A DNA stretch of 64,000 bases from Pedobacter kyonggii (GCF_004310665.1 NZ_SIXF01000014.1:1-64000); one strand, 5' to 3'; shown: positions 52,060 through 63,000, counted from the first letter of the stretch. Notes: generated by a model not told the origin, from the sequence alone. Translations and numbers: made by a program.

Positions 52060-52758
52060 ATGATTGAATATTCTGGGCAGCCACATTATCTGGTTGCTGT
52101 TGATTGCATAGTGTTTGGGTTTGACGGTGAACACCTTAAAATTCTGTTGGTTAAGCGGGGTTTAGAACCCGAAATAAACAAATGGAGTTTAATGGGGGGG
52201 TTTGTGGGTGCAAATGAAAGTCCGGACGATGCAGCGAACAGGGTGCTCAAAAAAATGACGGGTTTAGAAGGTGTTTACCTGGAGCAAATGCAGATTTATG
52301 GAGAACCTGACCGCGACCCAATTGAAAGAACGCTTTCTGTTGGATATTTTGCCCTTATTGATATCCATAAATATGAAGCACAGTTAAATGATGATTACGA
52401 AGCTGAGTGGTTTTTGATCAACGATAAGCCAAAACTTATTTTTGATCATAACCAAATGGTTGCTGATGCCCGAAAAAAATTAAGGTACAAGGCTGCCCTC
52501 CATCCTATTTTATTTGAAATGTTGCCTAAAAAATTCACCATCCCACAATTGCATATTCTTTTTGAGGAAGTAAACGATACTAAAATAGATACGAGAAATT
52601 TCAGCCGTAAAATTACCTCGACCGGATTATTGATTAAGCTGGCCGAAAAAGATAAATCGGGTTCAAAAAAAGGTGCATTTTATTTTAAACTAGATAAAAA
52701 AAAATACAGTGCCAATGCGCAGGCTTTCTTAAACCTAATGCCTAATTTAAAGGTTTAA
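52060..52758 (+). CDS. Nudix-domain transcriptional regulator (NrtR/AraR type), probable gal regulator
   Basis: This 232-residue protein has an N-terminal Nudix domain (about 1-145) and a C-terminal winged helix (about 155-225, KFTIPQLHILFEEVNDTKID then NFSRKITSTGLLIK). The Nudix box is broken: in GANESPDDAANRVLKKMTG the catalytic Glu residues of REUxEExG are replaced by Val, Lys and Met. So it should bind a ligand instead of hydrolysing one, like the NrtR-family sugar regulators such as Bacteroides AraR. The divergent galTK-transporter operon and the palindrome between them make it the probable galactose regulator, most likely a repressor relieved by a sugar or sugar phosphate. Confidence 0.87.
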   Translation: MIEYSGQPHYLVAVDCIVFGFDGEHLKILLVKRGLEPEINKWSLMGGFVGANESPDDAANRVLKKMTGLEGVYLEQMQIYGEPDRDPIERTLSVGYFALIDIHKYEAQLNDDYEAEWFLINDKPKLIFDHNQMVADARKKLRYKAALHPILFEMLPKKFTIPQLHILFEEVNDTKIDTRNFSRKITSTGLLIKLAEKDKSGSKKGAFYFKLDKKKYSANAQAFLNLMPNLKV

Positions 52759-52782
52759 ATTAAATTTCATTATACGATTAGC

Positions 52783-53553
52783 CTATTGTTCTTCATAATG
52801 ATAGGTTAATCCTCCATCTACAAAATAAGTTGATCCGGTTACATATGAGGCATCATCAGAAGCAAGGAAAGCTACTACTGCCGCCACATCTTCTACCTTA
52901 CCCATTCGTTTTAAGGGGATATTTTGAAGTACTTTTTCCAGCTGTTCTTTATTGTTCAGTAAATCTTGATTAATCGGCGTTGAAACAGCTCCAGGCGCTA
53001 CATTGTTAATCCTGACATTAAACTGGGCTAATTCTGAAGCAAGATTTCTGGTTAACATCTTTAAGCCTCCTTTACTTGCACAATACGCAGCAAAATGTGG
53101 AAATGCGATTTCTTCATGTACCGAACTCATATTGATTATAGTTCCAGCTACCTTACTTTTTCTGCAGTAATTTACAAACGACTGGATGCTAAAAAAAACA
53201 CCTTTTAAATTTGTATTCATGATCAGATCGTAATCTTCTTCCGTAACTTCCCAAAAGCTGGCTTTTTTTTCTACGCCCGCATTATTTACCAAAATATCTA
53301 AATGGCCAAATACGGCTACGGCATCGGTTATCAATTTAGTGGCTTCTTTGGCTTTACTTAAATCAGCCTGCAAAAAAGTTGCTTTTCTACCCATGTCCTG
53401 TATTTCTGCAATAAGTTTTTCACCCCTTTCATCAAATTTATGGCCGTTTAAAATAATATCACAGCCATCTTTTGCCAACCTTAAGGCACATGCTGCACCA
53501 ATTCCCTGACTGCTTCCGGTAATTAAAGCGATTTTGTTTTCAAAACGGTCCAT
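52783..53553 (-). CDS. Short-chain dehydrogenase/reductase (SDR)
   Basis: This 256-residue classical SDR has a Rossmann fold. The cofactor loop is ITGSSQGIGAA with a basic residue soon after (GHKFDERGE), which allows NADP. NNAGVEKKAS, the catalytic Ser in INMSSVHEE, and Tyr/Lys in AAYCASKGGLK complete the active site. It ends YVTGSTYFVDGGLTYHYEEQ. It is closest in pattern to glucose 1-dehydrogenase-type SDRs, but the substrate is uncertain. It is convergent with the regulator gene, 24 bases apart. Confidence 0.92.
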   Translation of the reverse strand: MDRFENKIALITGSSQGIGAACALRLAKDGCDIILNGHKFDERGEKLIAEIQDMGRKATFLQADLSKAKEATKLITDAVAVFGHLDILVNNAGVEKKASFWEVTEEDYDLIMNTNLKGVFFSIQSFVNYCRKSKVAGTIINMSSVHEEIAFPHFAAYCASKGGLKMLTRNLASELAQFNVRINNVAPGAVSTPINQDLLNNKEQLEKVLQNIPLKRMGKVEDVAAVVAFLASDDASYVTGSTYFVDGGLTYHYEEQ

Positions 53554-53732
53554 AGTAAATGTTATAATACATAAAGGAAATTGATGTGAATATGTTTGAG
53601 TAAAATTGAAGTTAAATTAGACGGATTAACGCATTAAATATAACTTCTTCAAAAAAACACCGTTATAGCTGTAATCATTTATTAGTATGTTTGGGCAACA
53701 AACACACAGTAAACTTAAATTAATCTTAAAAC

Positions 53733-54263
53733 ATGAACATTACCAAAAACCTTTTATTTACTACGCTTTTCGCTTTGTTTACCCTTACAATGTACTCTTG
53801 TAAAACAAAAAAACTGGTAGCAAAACCTGCTCCAGCACCTGTTGAAAAGCCAGCACCACCGGTAGAAGAGAAAAAACCAGCACCTGCACCAGAGAAGGAA
53901 GAAGCTCCGGCTCCAGTTGAAAAACCCAACTTTAACTTAGATAATATCCAGTTTGAGTTTAATTCGTTTGTACTTAAAACATCGTCATTCGCTATCCTGG
54001 ATAAGGCAGTGGCAGAAATGAAAAAATCACCTACCACCAAATTTGTACTTAACGGACATTCATCTGCTGAGGGTACACCCGATCACAATATGCAACTCTC
54101 TATCGACCGCGCAAATGCCGTAAAATCGTACTTTATAAACGCAGGTTTAAACGGCAGTAATTTTACTGTTGTTGGTCATGGCGAAAAAGAACCAATCAGC
54201 TCGAACGATAGTGAAGAAGGCAGAATGGTGAACAGAAGAACTGAAATAAAAGTTCAGAATTAA
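53733..54263 (+). CDS. OmpA-family lipoprotein with Pro-rich linker
   Basis: This 176-residue lipoprotein has a signal (MNITKNLLFTTLFALFTLTM, then YSC; Cys23). It is followed by a Pro/Ala/Glu/Lys-rich linker of about 45 residues built from repeats like APAPVEKP. The C-terminal 105 residues are an OmpA peptidoglycan-binding domain (FVLNGHSSAEGTPDHNMQLS, then IDRANAVKSYF, and NRRTEIKVQN). It should anchor the outer membrane to the wall, with the Pro-rich part as a spacer. It is monocistronic. Confidence 0.92.
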   Translation: MNITKNLLFTTLFALFTLTMYSCKTKKLVAKPAPAPVEKPAPPVEEKKPAPAPEKEEAPAPVEKPNFNLDNIQFEFNSFVLKTSSFAILDKAVAEMKKSPTTKFVLNGHSSAEGTPDHNMQLSIDRANAVKSYFINAGLNGSNFTVVGHGEKEPISSNDSEEGRMVNRRTEIKVQN

Positions 54264-54281
54264 TGCTTAAAAAATATATAG

Positions 54282-54315
54282 AAAGGGCCATGGTTTAATT
54301 TCCATGGCCCTTTTT
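54282..54315 (+). terminator. Terminator of the 53733 OmpA-family gene
   Basis: The perfect stem AAAGGGCCATGG/CCATGGCCCTTT with an eight-base loop runs into T. It is 19 bases after the stop. Confidence 0.93.
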
Positions 54316-54643
54316 AGTTAGAACGAAGTCGTCCTCCTGAACTTGTTTTAGTCCTTCGACAAGGCTGCCATTGACAGATCTCTTAAGAAAGGTCGTCTTT
54401 CCCTCGCAGGCGGGAATCTTAAAGTGCTTGCGTTACGATTATTCATAAGTTTTCCTTTTATTCAGAGGCGTTCATGAGCACTCCGTGGTTCCCAATCGAG
54501 TTGGGAATGATGCCCCTCCTAATCTAACATTTGCAAAAAAATCAGTTATTCATATTGATTTTTATACAATAAATTATCCCTCAGGATGACATACAAGTAG
54601 GTCTGCATTACGATTCCCAATCAAGTTGGGAATGACGAACCGC
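54316..54643. repeat. Repeat-rich interval between the OmpA-family gene and GH16
   Basis: No gene is supported. The interval holds REP-like units (near 54332 and 54350) and two copies of TTCCCAATC(A/G)AGTTGGGAATGA (about 54489-54511 and 54613-54635), each a small hairpin. It also holds the inverse of the GAACCACG(A/G)AGTGCTC unit near 54475 and copy 2 of the 40-base repeat (54552-54591). Confidence 0.65.
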
Positions 54644-55501
54644 TTATTTCTGATACACTCTAACATAATCGACTTCCATCCTATTGGGAAATTTAGTATC
54701 ATTTAACGTTCCACCGTTCATACCACCCATTGCCAGATCAAACAAGATGTAATGTTGTTGTTTAAAAGGATGAAAGTCTGAGCCATCATCATTTTTAAGA
54801 TCGTTTAACAGCGTTTTGTTTAAAAGCATTCCATCTACAAATAAACTGATGGCTTCGCTATCCCAGTCCATGCGCCATGTATGAAATTTAGATGCCCATT
54901 TTTTACCGCCCAATTCAGCTACGGGTTTTGTGTTACTAAACCATTTCGCCTTTTTATCGGGTCCTGAGCTTGCGATATTGGCCAATAATTTTCCTTGGTA
55001 GTATTCCATAATATCGATTTCACCGTTTGCAGGCCAGCGGCCTTTTACGCCTAGTGTCCAAAAGGCAGGCCAAAGTCCATCTGAAATGTCGATCTTTCCT
55101 CTCATTTCGAACCGACCATATTGCCAGCTTTGTAAACCTTTAGTAATGATACAGGCTGAAGTATAATCTATATTTTTTGTTTTTTTACGCCACTCGTTGC
55201 TTCCTTCTATATATAGCGGGTTAGGTTTTATTTCTTTCCGTGCTTCGATGATCAATTTGCCATCTTTGCAGAAAGCATTTTCGGGCTGATACCATTGCAA
55301 CTCTTCGTTACGGACGAAACCTTTCTCATAATCCCAATTGGTTGGATCGGGAGCACCATTCTTGTTAAATTCATCACTCCAAACAAGTTTATAGCCTTCC
55401 TTAGCATAAGTATTTGAAAAATTCTGGTTCTTTTTTATTGCGCAGGATTGCATTAAAATAATTAACAATGCAACAAGTGAGAATAGGATTCTATTTCGCA
55501 T
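54644..55501 (-). CDS. Glycoside hydrolase family 16 beta-glucanase, lipoprotein
   Basis: This 285-residue enzyme has a lipoprotein signal (MRNRILFSLVALLIILMQSC; Cys20) and a GH16 jelly-roll domain. The retaining catalytic motif is GEIDIMEYY, with nucleophile Glu161, Asp163 and acid/base Glu166. YKLVWSDEFNKNGAPDPTNW is the usual start and FPNRMEVDYVRVYQK the usual end. The E-I-D-I-M-E form with the extra Met is typical of laminarinase/lichenase-type enzymes. It is the last gene of the susC locus (60100-63354) and likely surface-exposed, cutting a beta-1,3 or mixed-linked glucan. Confidence 0.93.
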   Translation of the reverse strand: MRNRILFSLVALLIILMQSCAIKKNQNFSNTYAKEGYKLVWSDEFNKNGAPDPTNWDYEKGFVRNEELQWYQPENAFCKDGKLIIEARKEIKPNPLYIEGSNEWRKKTKNIDYTSACIITKGLQSWQYGRFEMRGKIDISDGLWPAFWTLGVKGRWPANGEIDIMEYYQGKLLANIASSGPDKKAKWFSNTKPVAELGGKKWASKFHTWRMDWDSEAISLFVDGMLLNKTLLNDLKNDDGSDFHPFKQQHYILFDLAMGGMNGGTLNDTKFPNRMEVDYVRVYQK

Positions 55502-55621
55502 GGCGATTTTTATTCAACTAATTTAATGATATAACAGTAACGAACCGCTTAAGCTTGATATCAATTAGCATTAGCAATTTGAAATTTAATTTTCAAATCG
55601 CTAATGCGGCAAAAAAACTTC

Positions 55622-56854
55622 TTATAAATAATTGATTTTGTATAGTTTAACTGATGCTATCTTTGCATATTGCCCAGTACTGCCTGTCCCTGTTAGCGTT
55701 GCTGCAAAGCCTAAAGAAACCTGTTTTGACTGAAGCAATTCAAAATTAAGTGTCTTACTTTCCAGATTAGAGAAGGCAATACTCGAGCTTGTGATATTGG
55801 CTACATTCGGTATGGTAGTCCCCTCTGCAACGGTTAGGTATCTAGATCCGCCTGCGTTAAAATCAGTCATTACTATCTCAAACCGATAATTACCAGCTGG
55901 GAGATTAACCGTTTGATATATTTTACCATCGGTAACATTAGGCAATCCCCAACCTGCTTCGAGTGATATATAACCGACGTTACTTTTCTTCTCATAACCA
56001 CCGAAACCACTCGCATTTTTTACAGATGTACTCGTAATCCAGTCGCTTAAGATACCCCATCTGTTGGCACTGTTAATAGATGAAAAGTTTACGTTAGGTC
56101 CAACATTTTTTAAATATGTTGTGGTTACATCAGCTTTAATAAATTTCGGAACATATAAACTGGCATAATCGGTATAAAATGTATCAACACTTAAAGAGTC
56201 GGGCAAGAATAAGGTGCGATATTTAATTGTTCCTTTTTCTTTAAAATTTGCCAAGGTAAAGTTGTTTGTATTGATTGGTATCCTTACGGTTTTGTCGACA
56301 TTAGCATTATCTGTATAAATCACTTCCGTAGCGAACACACCACTCACCCTATCCATTCCTCCTAACTCGAGTGTTGTTACCCCGTTTTCATTTGTAAATG
56401 CTGAATTTATTGCTCTATTCGACAGGGTAATCTGATATCGATCGCCATATACCCTGCCCGTTTTATATACAGGAATAGATTTATTACCGGCACCATCATA
56501 AGTATAGATAATGAAATTCTGCACCCCTTCTTTCATGTTGTTAATGAAGAATTTAAGGGTATCAACATTTGGCGTTCGGGTGACCGGAATAATCACCGAA
56601 TCTACATTATTGTTCCAATAAACTACACATTTTTTAACTTTCGGATCTGCAATAAACAAACCGTTTACTAACACACGATATTTACCGGAATTGATTTTGA
56701 CAGAATCTAATTTCCCTGTGTAAGATATCTCTCCACCTTCAACAAACTTTTTGTAATCGTCTTTTTTAGTACAGGCAGCTATTGCTGCAAGTAACAAAAG
56801 GGCTAATCCCAATTGACATAGCCGTATGTTAATTTTTTTAGAAATTCTTTTCAT
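55622..56854 (-). CDS. DUF4998-type surface lipoprotein of the glucan locus
   Basis: From ATG 56854 (MKRISKKINIRL) this is a 410-residue lipoprotein with the lipid Cys in LLAAIAAC. The N-terminal half (GGEISYTGKLDSVKINSGKY) matches the DUF4998 fibronectin-like family found beside SusCD pairs. The C-terminal part (about 245-410, including KNASGFGGYEKKSNVGYISL and GLPNVTDGKIYQTVNLPAGN) resembles a carbohydrate-binding beta-sandwich of DUF5013 type. It is likely a surface glycan-binding protein that helps SusD. No catalytic residues are seen. Confidence 0.82.
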   Translation of the reverse strand: MKRISKKINIRLCQLGLALLLLAAIAACTKKDDYKKFVEGGEISYTGKLDSVKINSGKYRVLVNGLFIADPKVKKCVVYWNNNVDSVIIPVTRTPNVDTLKFFINNMKEGVQNFIIYTYDGAGNKSIPVYKTGRVYGDRYQITLSNRAINSAFTNENGVTTLELGGMDRVSGVFATEVIYTDNANVDKTVRIPINTNNFTLANFKEKGTIKYRTLFLPDSLSVDTFYTDYASLYVPKFIKADVTTTYLKNVGPNVNFSSINSANRWGILSDWITSTSVKNASGFGGYEKKSNVGYISLEAGWGLPNVTDGKIYQTVNLPAGNYRFEIVMTDFNAGGSRYLTVAEGTTIPNVANITSSSIAFSNLESKTLNFELLQSKQVSLGFAATLTGTGSTGQYAKIASVKLYKINYL

Positions 56855-56879
56855 CTTAATTTTATTTAGCGTTATCATA

Positions 56880-58076
56880 TTATCTAGGATCACCATAAAG
56901 CTGAATTTCTCCGATAGCCATAAATGTTGTTCCTTGCCAGTTTTTCAAGCTTTTAATACGGATGTATCGTACTTTAGGGATGCCTGGATCGAAAGTGTAG
57001 TTTAAACCCGCAGCACCTATAGTATTATCTTCTGCGGTATTTACCCCATAGGCACTGCCTGATGGTTTTATAGATTTAAAGGTGCCTAATTTTGTCCAGT
57101 TTGTAAAACTACCATCTGATGGTGGATTATCCGTCCCCCATACCTCGAAGTCTAACAAGTTACCGCCATAATAATAGGTCCGACCATTTAAATACTCAGG
57201 ATAATCCCACATTACAATACGGCTTAATGAGGATAGTTTGCCAATATCAAACGTTACCCATTGTGGAGTTAAAACTGCAGAACTCGTCATTAAAACTCTT
57301 GGCCATCCATTTGTATCTCCATCCCACATACCAGCAATACTAGTTGAGGTGTTTATGGCTACATCACTTGGCAATGTAACTGCCTTATAACCCGTTTTTG
57401 GGATAACAGCCTCGTAAAGTGGTGTTAATGTGATGTATAAGGTATCACTATAGTTTAACCACCTATCTCTAATGGTAATGGCAAACTTGCGTTCAATAGG
57501 ATCATATCCTCTTATTGCCTGGTCTATATCAACTATTGAGGTATAAATATTTTTAGAAGTAGGTACGAGTTTGCCTTTACTATCTTCTGTTAAGATTTCT
57601 ATCGCCAAATCTGCTTTGGCAATGTTTTTTGCCGTAAATCTTAATCCTCCAAAATCGGCCTGTGCTTTAATACTTCTAAACACTCCCCAAATCGGATTTT
57701 CGAGGGGCTTTACCATTACAGTCACCGGAGCAGACTCTATTTCGCTTCTTGTAACTGCATAAAGTTTTACTTCATGCTCATCTGTATCCCCAAAACCTTC
57801 CACTTTTAAAGTATTTCCGTAATAAGAAGCTTTTACTTCCATTACGCGCCCTGAGGCCAGGGCATAAACAGCTTTTACATAAAGTAGATTATTATTGTTG
57901 GGCAGTGCATAAGTTAAAGTTGCATTACCTGGCCCGGCAACCCATTTCACATTAGAAACGACACCTGGTACATCAGTATTTTTTTCAAGGGGTTCGAGTT
58001 CATCAACCTTACAACCTGCTACCAAAACTATCACCATTGATAATAGTAGTGCAAAATTTAATTTCATAGTGTTCAT
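56880..58076 (-). CDS. DUF5000/DUF4959-type surface lipoprotein of the glucan locus
   Basis: From ATG 58076 (MNTMKLNFALLLSM; ATG at 58067 is equally possible) this is a 398-residue lipoprotein with the lipid Cys in IVLVAGC. Domains in order: a fibronectin-like DUF4959 part (PGVVSNVKWVAGPGNATLTY), a middle beta-domain of DUF5126 type, and a C-terminal galactose-binding-like DUF5000 domain (WVTFDIGKLSSLSRIVMWDY, then YIRIKSLKNWQGTTFMAIGE). It is a probable glycan-binding protein at the cell surface, placed between SusD and the DUF4998 lipoprotein. Confidence 0.85.
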   Translation of the reverse strand: MNTMKLNFALLLSMVIVLVAGCKVDELEPLEKNTDVPGVVSNVKWVAGPGNATLTYALPNNNNLLYVKAVYALASGRVMEVKASYYGNTLKVEGFGDTDEHEVKLYAVTRSEIESAPVTVMVKPLENPIWGVFRSIKAQADFGGLRFTAKNIAKADLAIEILTEDSKGKLVPTSKNIYTSIVDIDQAIRGYDPIERKFAITIRDRWLNYSDTLYITLTPLYEAVIPKTGYKAVTLPSDVAINTSTSIAGMWDGDTNGWPRVLMTSSAVLTPQWVTFDIGKLSSLSRIVMWDYPEYLNGRTYYYGGNLLDFEVWGTDNPPSDGSFTNWTKLGTFKSIKPSGSAYGVNTAEDNTIGAAGLNYTFDPGIPKVRYIRIKSLKNWQGTTFMAIGEIQLYGDPR

Positions 58077-58103
58077 ATTTGAAAATGCTATTTGATTCAT
58101 AAA

Positions 58104-60068
58104 TTACCATCCTGGATTTTGAACCAGCTTGGGGTTTACAGTAATATCATAATTTCTAATTGGTGCCAAATAATCGCGTGGAGCAACAAAATTTTGTGTA
58201 TAAATCGTCCTTACTCTATAATAATCTAAGGTATTGGCTTGAAAAACGCTCCAACCTGTTATGGTCTGATTGAATACTTCACCTGCTTTCTTCCACCTTT
58301 TCATATCCCAATAGCGACTGCCTTCGAAAGCGAGTTCAATCCCTCTTTCCTGATGGATAATTTCTCTCAAACCGTCTTTAGTTGTTGGTTTATTGGGGTT
58401 ATTGGAAAAACTATTCCACGATTCTACCACACCTGCCAAACCTGCCCGTTTTCTGATCCGATCTACATATTCGAAAACATCATTTACAGGTCCCTGACTT
58501 TCGTTTAAGGCTTCTGCATACATGAGATATAAATCTGCCAGTCGTATTTGCGGCCAAGGATAGTCACGATAGGAAACACCATTGGTACTGTTCGTCATGT
58601 TCCAGTCTACCAATTTTTTAATATAATAACCCGTTTCATTATAAAAGCCAACGTGTGTAGCGCCTGCTAACTGCGTGTACTTTCCTTCAACAACCCATGT
58701 ATTTTCATCAGAGTTAGAAGGGCTATCGTATTTGTACCAAACGCCACCATCAAAACCAAGGGCAGCATAAAAGCGTGGTTCGCGATCAAAATTTACACGG
58801 GCTGTTTCATAACCTACTTTTATATAAAAGCGTTCTTTATTTACGGCAGTTCTTAAACTGTATCTATTCGAAAAGTTTAATACTTTATCTTCATTAATAG
58901 GCACACCATTGCTTGAATAAAACATTTCAGCGATTTTAAGTGGTGCGGCCAACTGCATTCTTGCATCACCGCTTGCCCCACCTGAAGCAAGTTTAGGCAT
59001 AGCTACCCGCTGTAGCATATTTGCCCTAGTGTTTGGGTCAGCCCAAACATGTTCGGTATTCCATCGTTCTGTAATTGAACTTCTTAATGTTAATTGCAAG
59101 TTCGTTGTATCGGAAAGTTTAAAGGTTGATCCCGGGAATTTGTATAATGCGGCACCTGCTTGTTCAGCAGCATCAATAGCTACCTTAGCAGCATCAGCAG
59201 CACTTTTCCATTTCGTAGCATTATAAACGGTTGAAATTAGATTTACACCATCATGGTCTTTGAAATTGGTATAATCCTGATTACCGTTAAACAATGGACT
59301 TGCTGCAAGTAATAATAATTTTGCCTTTACCGCCAAAGCTATAGGTCTGGTTATCCTTCCCAACTCGGTAGTCCTATCAGTAATAATAGGTGGCAGATTC
59401 GTTGTAGATTCATCTATCAAACCAGAAATATAAGCCACACATTCATCAAACGGTTTGCGTTTAATCCGCACATCATCTTCTGGAGCACTGATATCTATAT
59501 TCTGATCTACTAACGGAATCGGCCCATACATCCGTAACAGGTAATAGTGGTAATACGCTTTTAAGAAAGTAACTTCAGCTATCCAACGGGCACGCTCGTC
59601 AGGTCTTAAGTCTCTTACTTTACTTTCATCTTTTACATTTTCTAAAAAGATATTACAATTTCTTATCCCTTTCCATAAACCAAAGTTATCACCTGGTCCT
59701 CCGCCTTGATAATTACCATTCCATGCGTTCATATAGGGATTGGCAGCATTTTGCCCTCCCCTTGCACCGCGCCATGCATAAGATACAAAATCCCATTCCT
59801 GAGTTGGAACCCAAAGTTCATCGCCAGAGAGTAAACCTACGTTATAGAACGGGTCGCCGTCTTTTGGCAAAAAAGAATAGCAGGTAAACAGGTATTTTTC
59901 TGCTTCCGTTCTCATGGTGAAAGCATTATCTATTGTAGCAACGTTATCGGGCACTATATCTAAATATTTTTTACATGCTGGCATGGTGCATATAGCACTT
60001 ACAAAACACAAAGTGACAACTATACTCCGAACGCTATCTTTAATTTTATTTATCGTTATATTTTTCAT
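58104..60068 (-). CDS. SusD/RagB-family outer-membrane lipoprotein
   Basis: From ATG 60068 (MKNITINKIKDSV) this is a 654-residue SusD homologue, longer than average. The lipid Cys is in AICTMPAC, followed by KKYLDIVPDNVATID, a family hallmark. TPR-like helices cover the first half (WIAEVTFLKAYYHYYLLRMY). The C-terminal SusD_RagB domain includes QIRLADLYLMYAEALNESQG and REIIHQERGIELAFEGSRYW. It forms the lid of the SusC barrel and binds glucan oligosaccharides. It starts 32 bases after the SusC stop. Confidence 0.95.
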   Translation of the reverse strand: MKNITINKIKDSVRSIVVTLCFVSAICTMPACKKYLDIVPDNVATIDNAFTMRTEAEKYLFTCYSFLPKDGDPFYNVGLLSGDELWVPTQEWDFVSYAWRGARGGQNAANPYMNAWNGNYQGGGPGDNFGLWKGIRNCNIFLENVKDESKVRDLRPDERARWIAEVTFLKAYYHYYLLRMYGPIPLVDQNIDISAPEDDVRIKRKPFDECVAYISGLIDESTTNLPPIITDRTTELGRITRPIALAVKAKLLLLAASPLFNGNQDYTNFKDHDGVNLISTVYNATKWKSAADAAKVAIDAAEQAGAALYKFPGSTFKLSDTTNLQLTLRSSITERWNTEHVWADPNTRANMLQRVAMPKLASGGASGDARMQLAAPLKIAEMFYSSNGVPINEDKVLNFSNRYSLRTAVNKERFYIKVGYETARVNFDREPRFYAALGFDGGVWYKYDSPSNSDENTWVVEGKYTQLAGATHVGFYNETGYYIKKLVDWNMTNSTNGVSYRDYPWPQIRLADLYLMYAEALNESQGPVNDVFEYVDRIRKRAGLAGVVESWNSFSNNPNKPTTKDGLREIIHQERGIELAFEGSRYWDMKRWKKAGEVFNQTITGWSVFQANTLDYYRVRTIYTQNFVAPRDYLAPIRNYDITVNPKLVQNPGW

Positions 60069-60099
60069 TTTACTATCGTTTAAAACCATGTGTTTCTAT

Positions 60100-63000
60100 T
60101 TAAAATGAGGCCCTGACACCTAGATTATAAGTTCCCTGAATTGGATATCCCAATCCTCTGCCCCCCATCTCCGGATCCCATGTTTTAAAGCTGCTGATAT
60201 AACCTAAATTGGTTGCACTTACATATAAACGGAGTGCTGTTAATCCGATTCTTTGCGTTAATTTTTTATTGGCATTGTAAGCGAATTCAACACTTCTCAA
60301 CCTTAAAAAGTTCCCACTTCTCATCCACCAGGTTGAGGTTTGATTAAGACCGTTGCCTTCCCGGCTGTTATTTCTTACAAAGTTTGGACTTAATCTTGGC
60401 CACATGGCGTAAATATTTCTGTTTTCTTCTGACCAATAGCTATCTGAAATGGCTGACAATAATCCATTCTGGCTGCCACCGTTTAAGACAAATGGGGCAA
60501 TATTTTCAGAATTGATAAAAAATGAAGAGCGGGCAGACCCCTGAAAGAAGAAACTAAAATCGAAGCTTTTATAACCTATTGTACCACCAAAACCGTAAAT
60601 AATTTCGGGAGAAGTTGGAAGACCAATCGGCACTTGATCCTGATCATTAATCAATCCATCGCCATTTACATCCCGGTATTTGATATCGCCACCTCCGTAG
60701 TTTAAGCCAGGAGTTCCATCAAATTGCAAAGGAGAGTTTTTGGCCTCATTATCATCAATAAATAAGCGCTCTGCGATGTATCCAAATCTTTGAGTGGTAG
60801 GAAGGCCTACACTTGTTCTGTAATATTCGTTAGCTGGGTACGTTGGCTCATCGTTAATCAGTATTTTACTTTTCGCATATGTAAAATTACCTCTCATCTG
60901 AACTGACCATCCATTACCAAAAGATTTATTAAAGGCTGCTGCAAAATCTACCCCTTCATTCTGGGCTTTATTGGTATTGGCCCTAACGGCGGCCTGCAAA
61001 CCCATTGTGGTAGGAATATAAGTACGTGATGTTAAAATATTAGAACGTGTATTTCGGTAAACATCAATATTGATATCCAGCGCATTAAAAAACCTAAAGT
61101 CTACCCCAAGATTAAGTTGTTCTGATCTTTCCCAGGTAATTAATGGGTTAGCATATCTACTCACCAATATCCCATCTTTATAATAGCCATATTGTTCGCC
61201 AAAAGTGGCACCATAATTAAAGTTGTTCATATTAACTTCAGACATGTAAAAGAAACGATCATCGTCATTTCCAATCTGATCGTTTCCAACAAAACCATAG
61301 GTAGCCCTTAGCTTCATGCTATTGATTACTTTAGTTAATGGCTTGAAAAATTCTTCATTAGACAATACATAACCTAAGCCGAATGAAGGAAAGAAACCAA
61401 AACGGTTATTATCTGCAAAACGTTCTGACCCATTGTAACCAAAATTGAATTCGGCTAAATATTTATCGTCGTAACCATATGTTGCTCTACCAGACAAGCC
61501 TTGGTTGCGGGCAGGAAGCGATAACTGCAAACTTCCGGCATTACCAGACAGGTAGTTCCGCATGGTTGTTATGAGCATGCCACTTACTGCATGTTTACCT
61601 CCAAATGTTCTCGCATAATTCAAGGCCAATTCTGCATAAAAAGTTGAATTTAAGACCTTTCTGCCTTCCGAATAACCCAAATACTCTGTACCTGTTGCAC
61701 CTATAGAACCTTGTCCACCCGGATTTAGAACCTGTAAACCAACACCTCCGTTTGGCTGTTCGCTGGCTACATAATAAAAAGGATTATAACTTCTGGATAC
61801 ATCGAAATAAGAATATCTTCTGGCATAGGTCATTAAGCGCGCATTTAAACCCTGGGTAAACACCTTTAAATCTTGCTTTAATTCAATCTGGGTTTGTAGG
61901 GTTGATGCATTGTATTCAGAATATCCCTTTACCATTTCGGCGTAAGGGTTTACATATAACCCGTTGTTTGGTGTAATTGCATTTCCGAATAAGGCATGGG
62001 TAGCAAAAGGAGATAATTCTGCAGGATAAACTGATGGAAACAGCACTGGATTAGACCAGATGGTTTGATTAAAAATACGTTCTCCTCCGTTTTGTCCATT
62101 GGCACCTAGTAATGGACCTGAATAATCATCAAATTGCCCATAAACGCGAATTGCAGCTTTCGTTGTTTTGGTTAAATCAAGATCTACGTTAGAGCGAACC
62201 GAATAATTTTTCAACTTTACGTTATTGTTGAAATTGTTAAGTCCCTCAACTTTTAGCACGCCATTATCTATATTATATGTTCCTGCAACATAAAACCGGG
62301 CTTTCTCACCACCGCCCTGTAAACTAATATTGTTACGGGTATTGATCGTGTAGTCTTTAATTAATTGATCGATCCAATTGTTGCTTGGATATAATAAAGG
62401 ATTATCTCCCCTGGCTGTACCATCGATTTTGGTTTGAAGATAAGGTAAAGCGGCCTGAGGATTTCGTGTTAGTGCGGCCTCATTTGCCATTCTCATATAA
62501 GTAATATTATCTGCAAATTGAAAATTCTTTGTATTTGATGAAACAGCCGTTTCTGATCTGACCGTAAAATTTGTATTACCGGCTTCTCCAGATTTTGTTG
62601 TAATTAACACCACACCATTAGCACCGCGGGCACCATAAACTGCTGATGCAGTGGCATCTTTTAAAACACTGAATGAGGCGATATCATCTGCCTGCAAGCG
62701 GGCCATATCATTCTGTGTAGATTCTATACCATCAATTAAAATCAATGGATCTTGCTTACCTGTACCGAAAGTACCTAAGCCACGAATAAAAAACTGTGCA
62801 TTATCTGCCCCTGGCTCTCCACTACGCTGATAGGCGATCATACCTGCTACACGCCCTTGCATCATCGTAGTTAGATTACTTGTTGGGCCTTTCAGTTCTT
62901 TTGGATTAATGGTCGTGATAGAACTGACCATACTTGCCTTTTTCTGAGTACCAAACCCCACTACAGCTACTTCATCTAAAGAGCCTACATCACTCACTAG

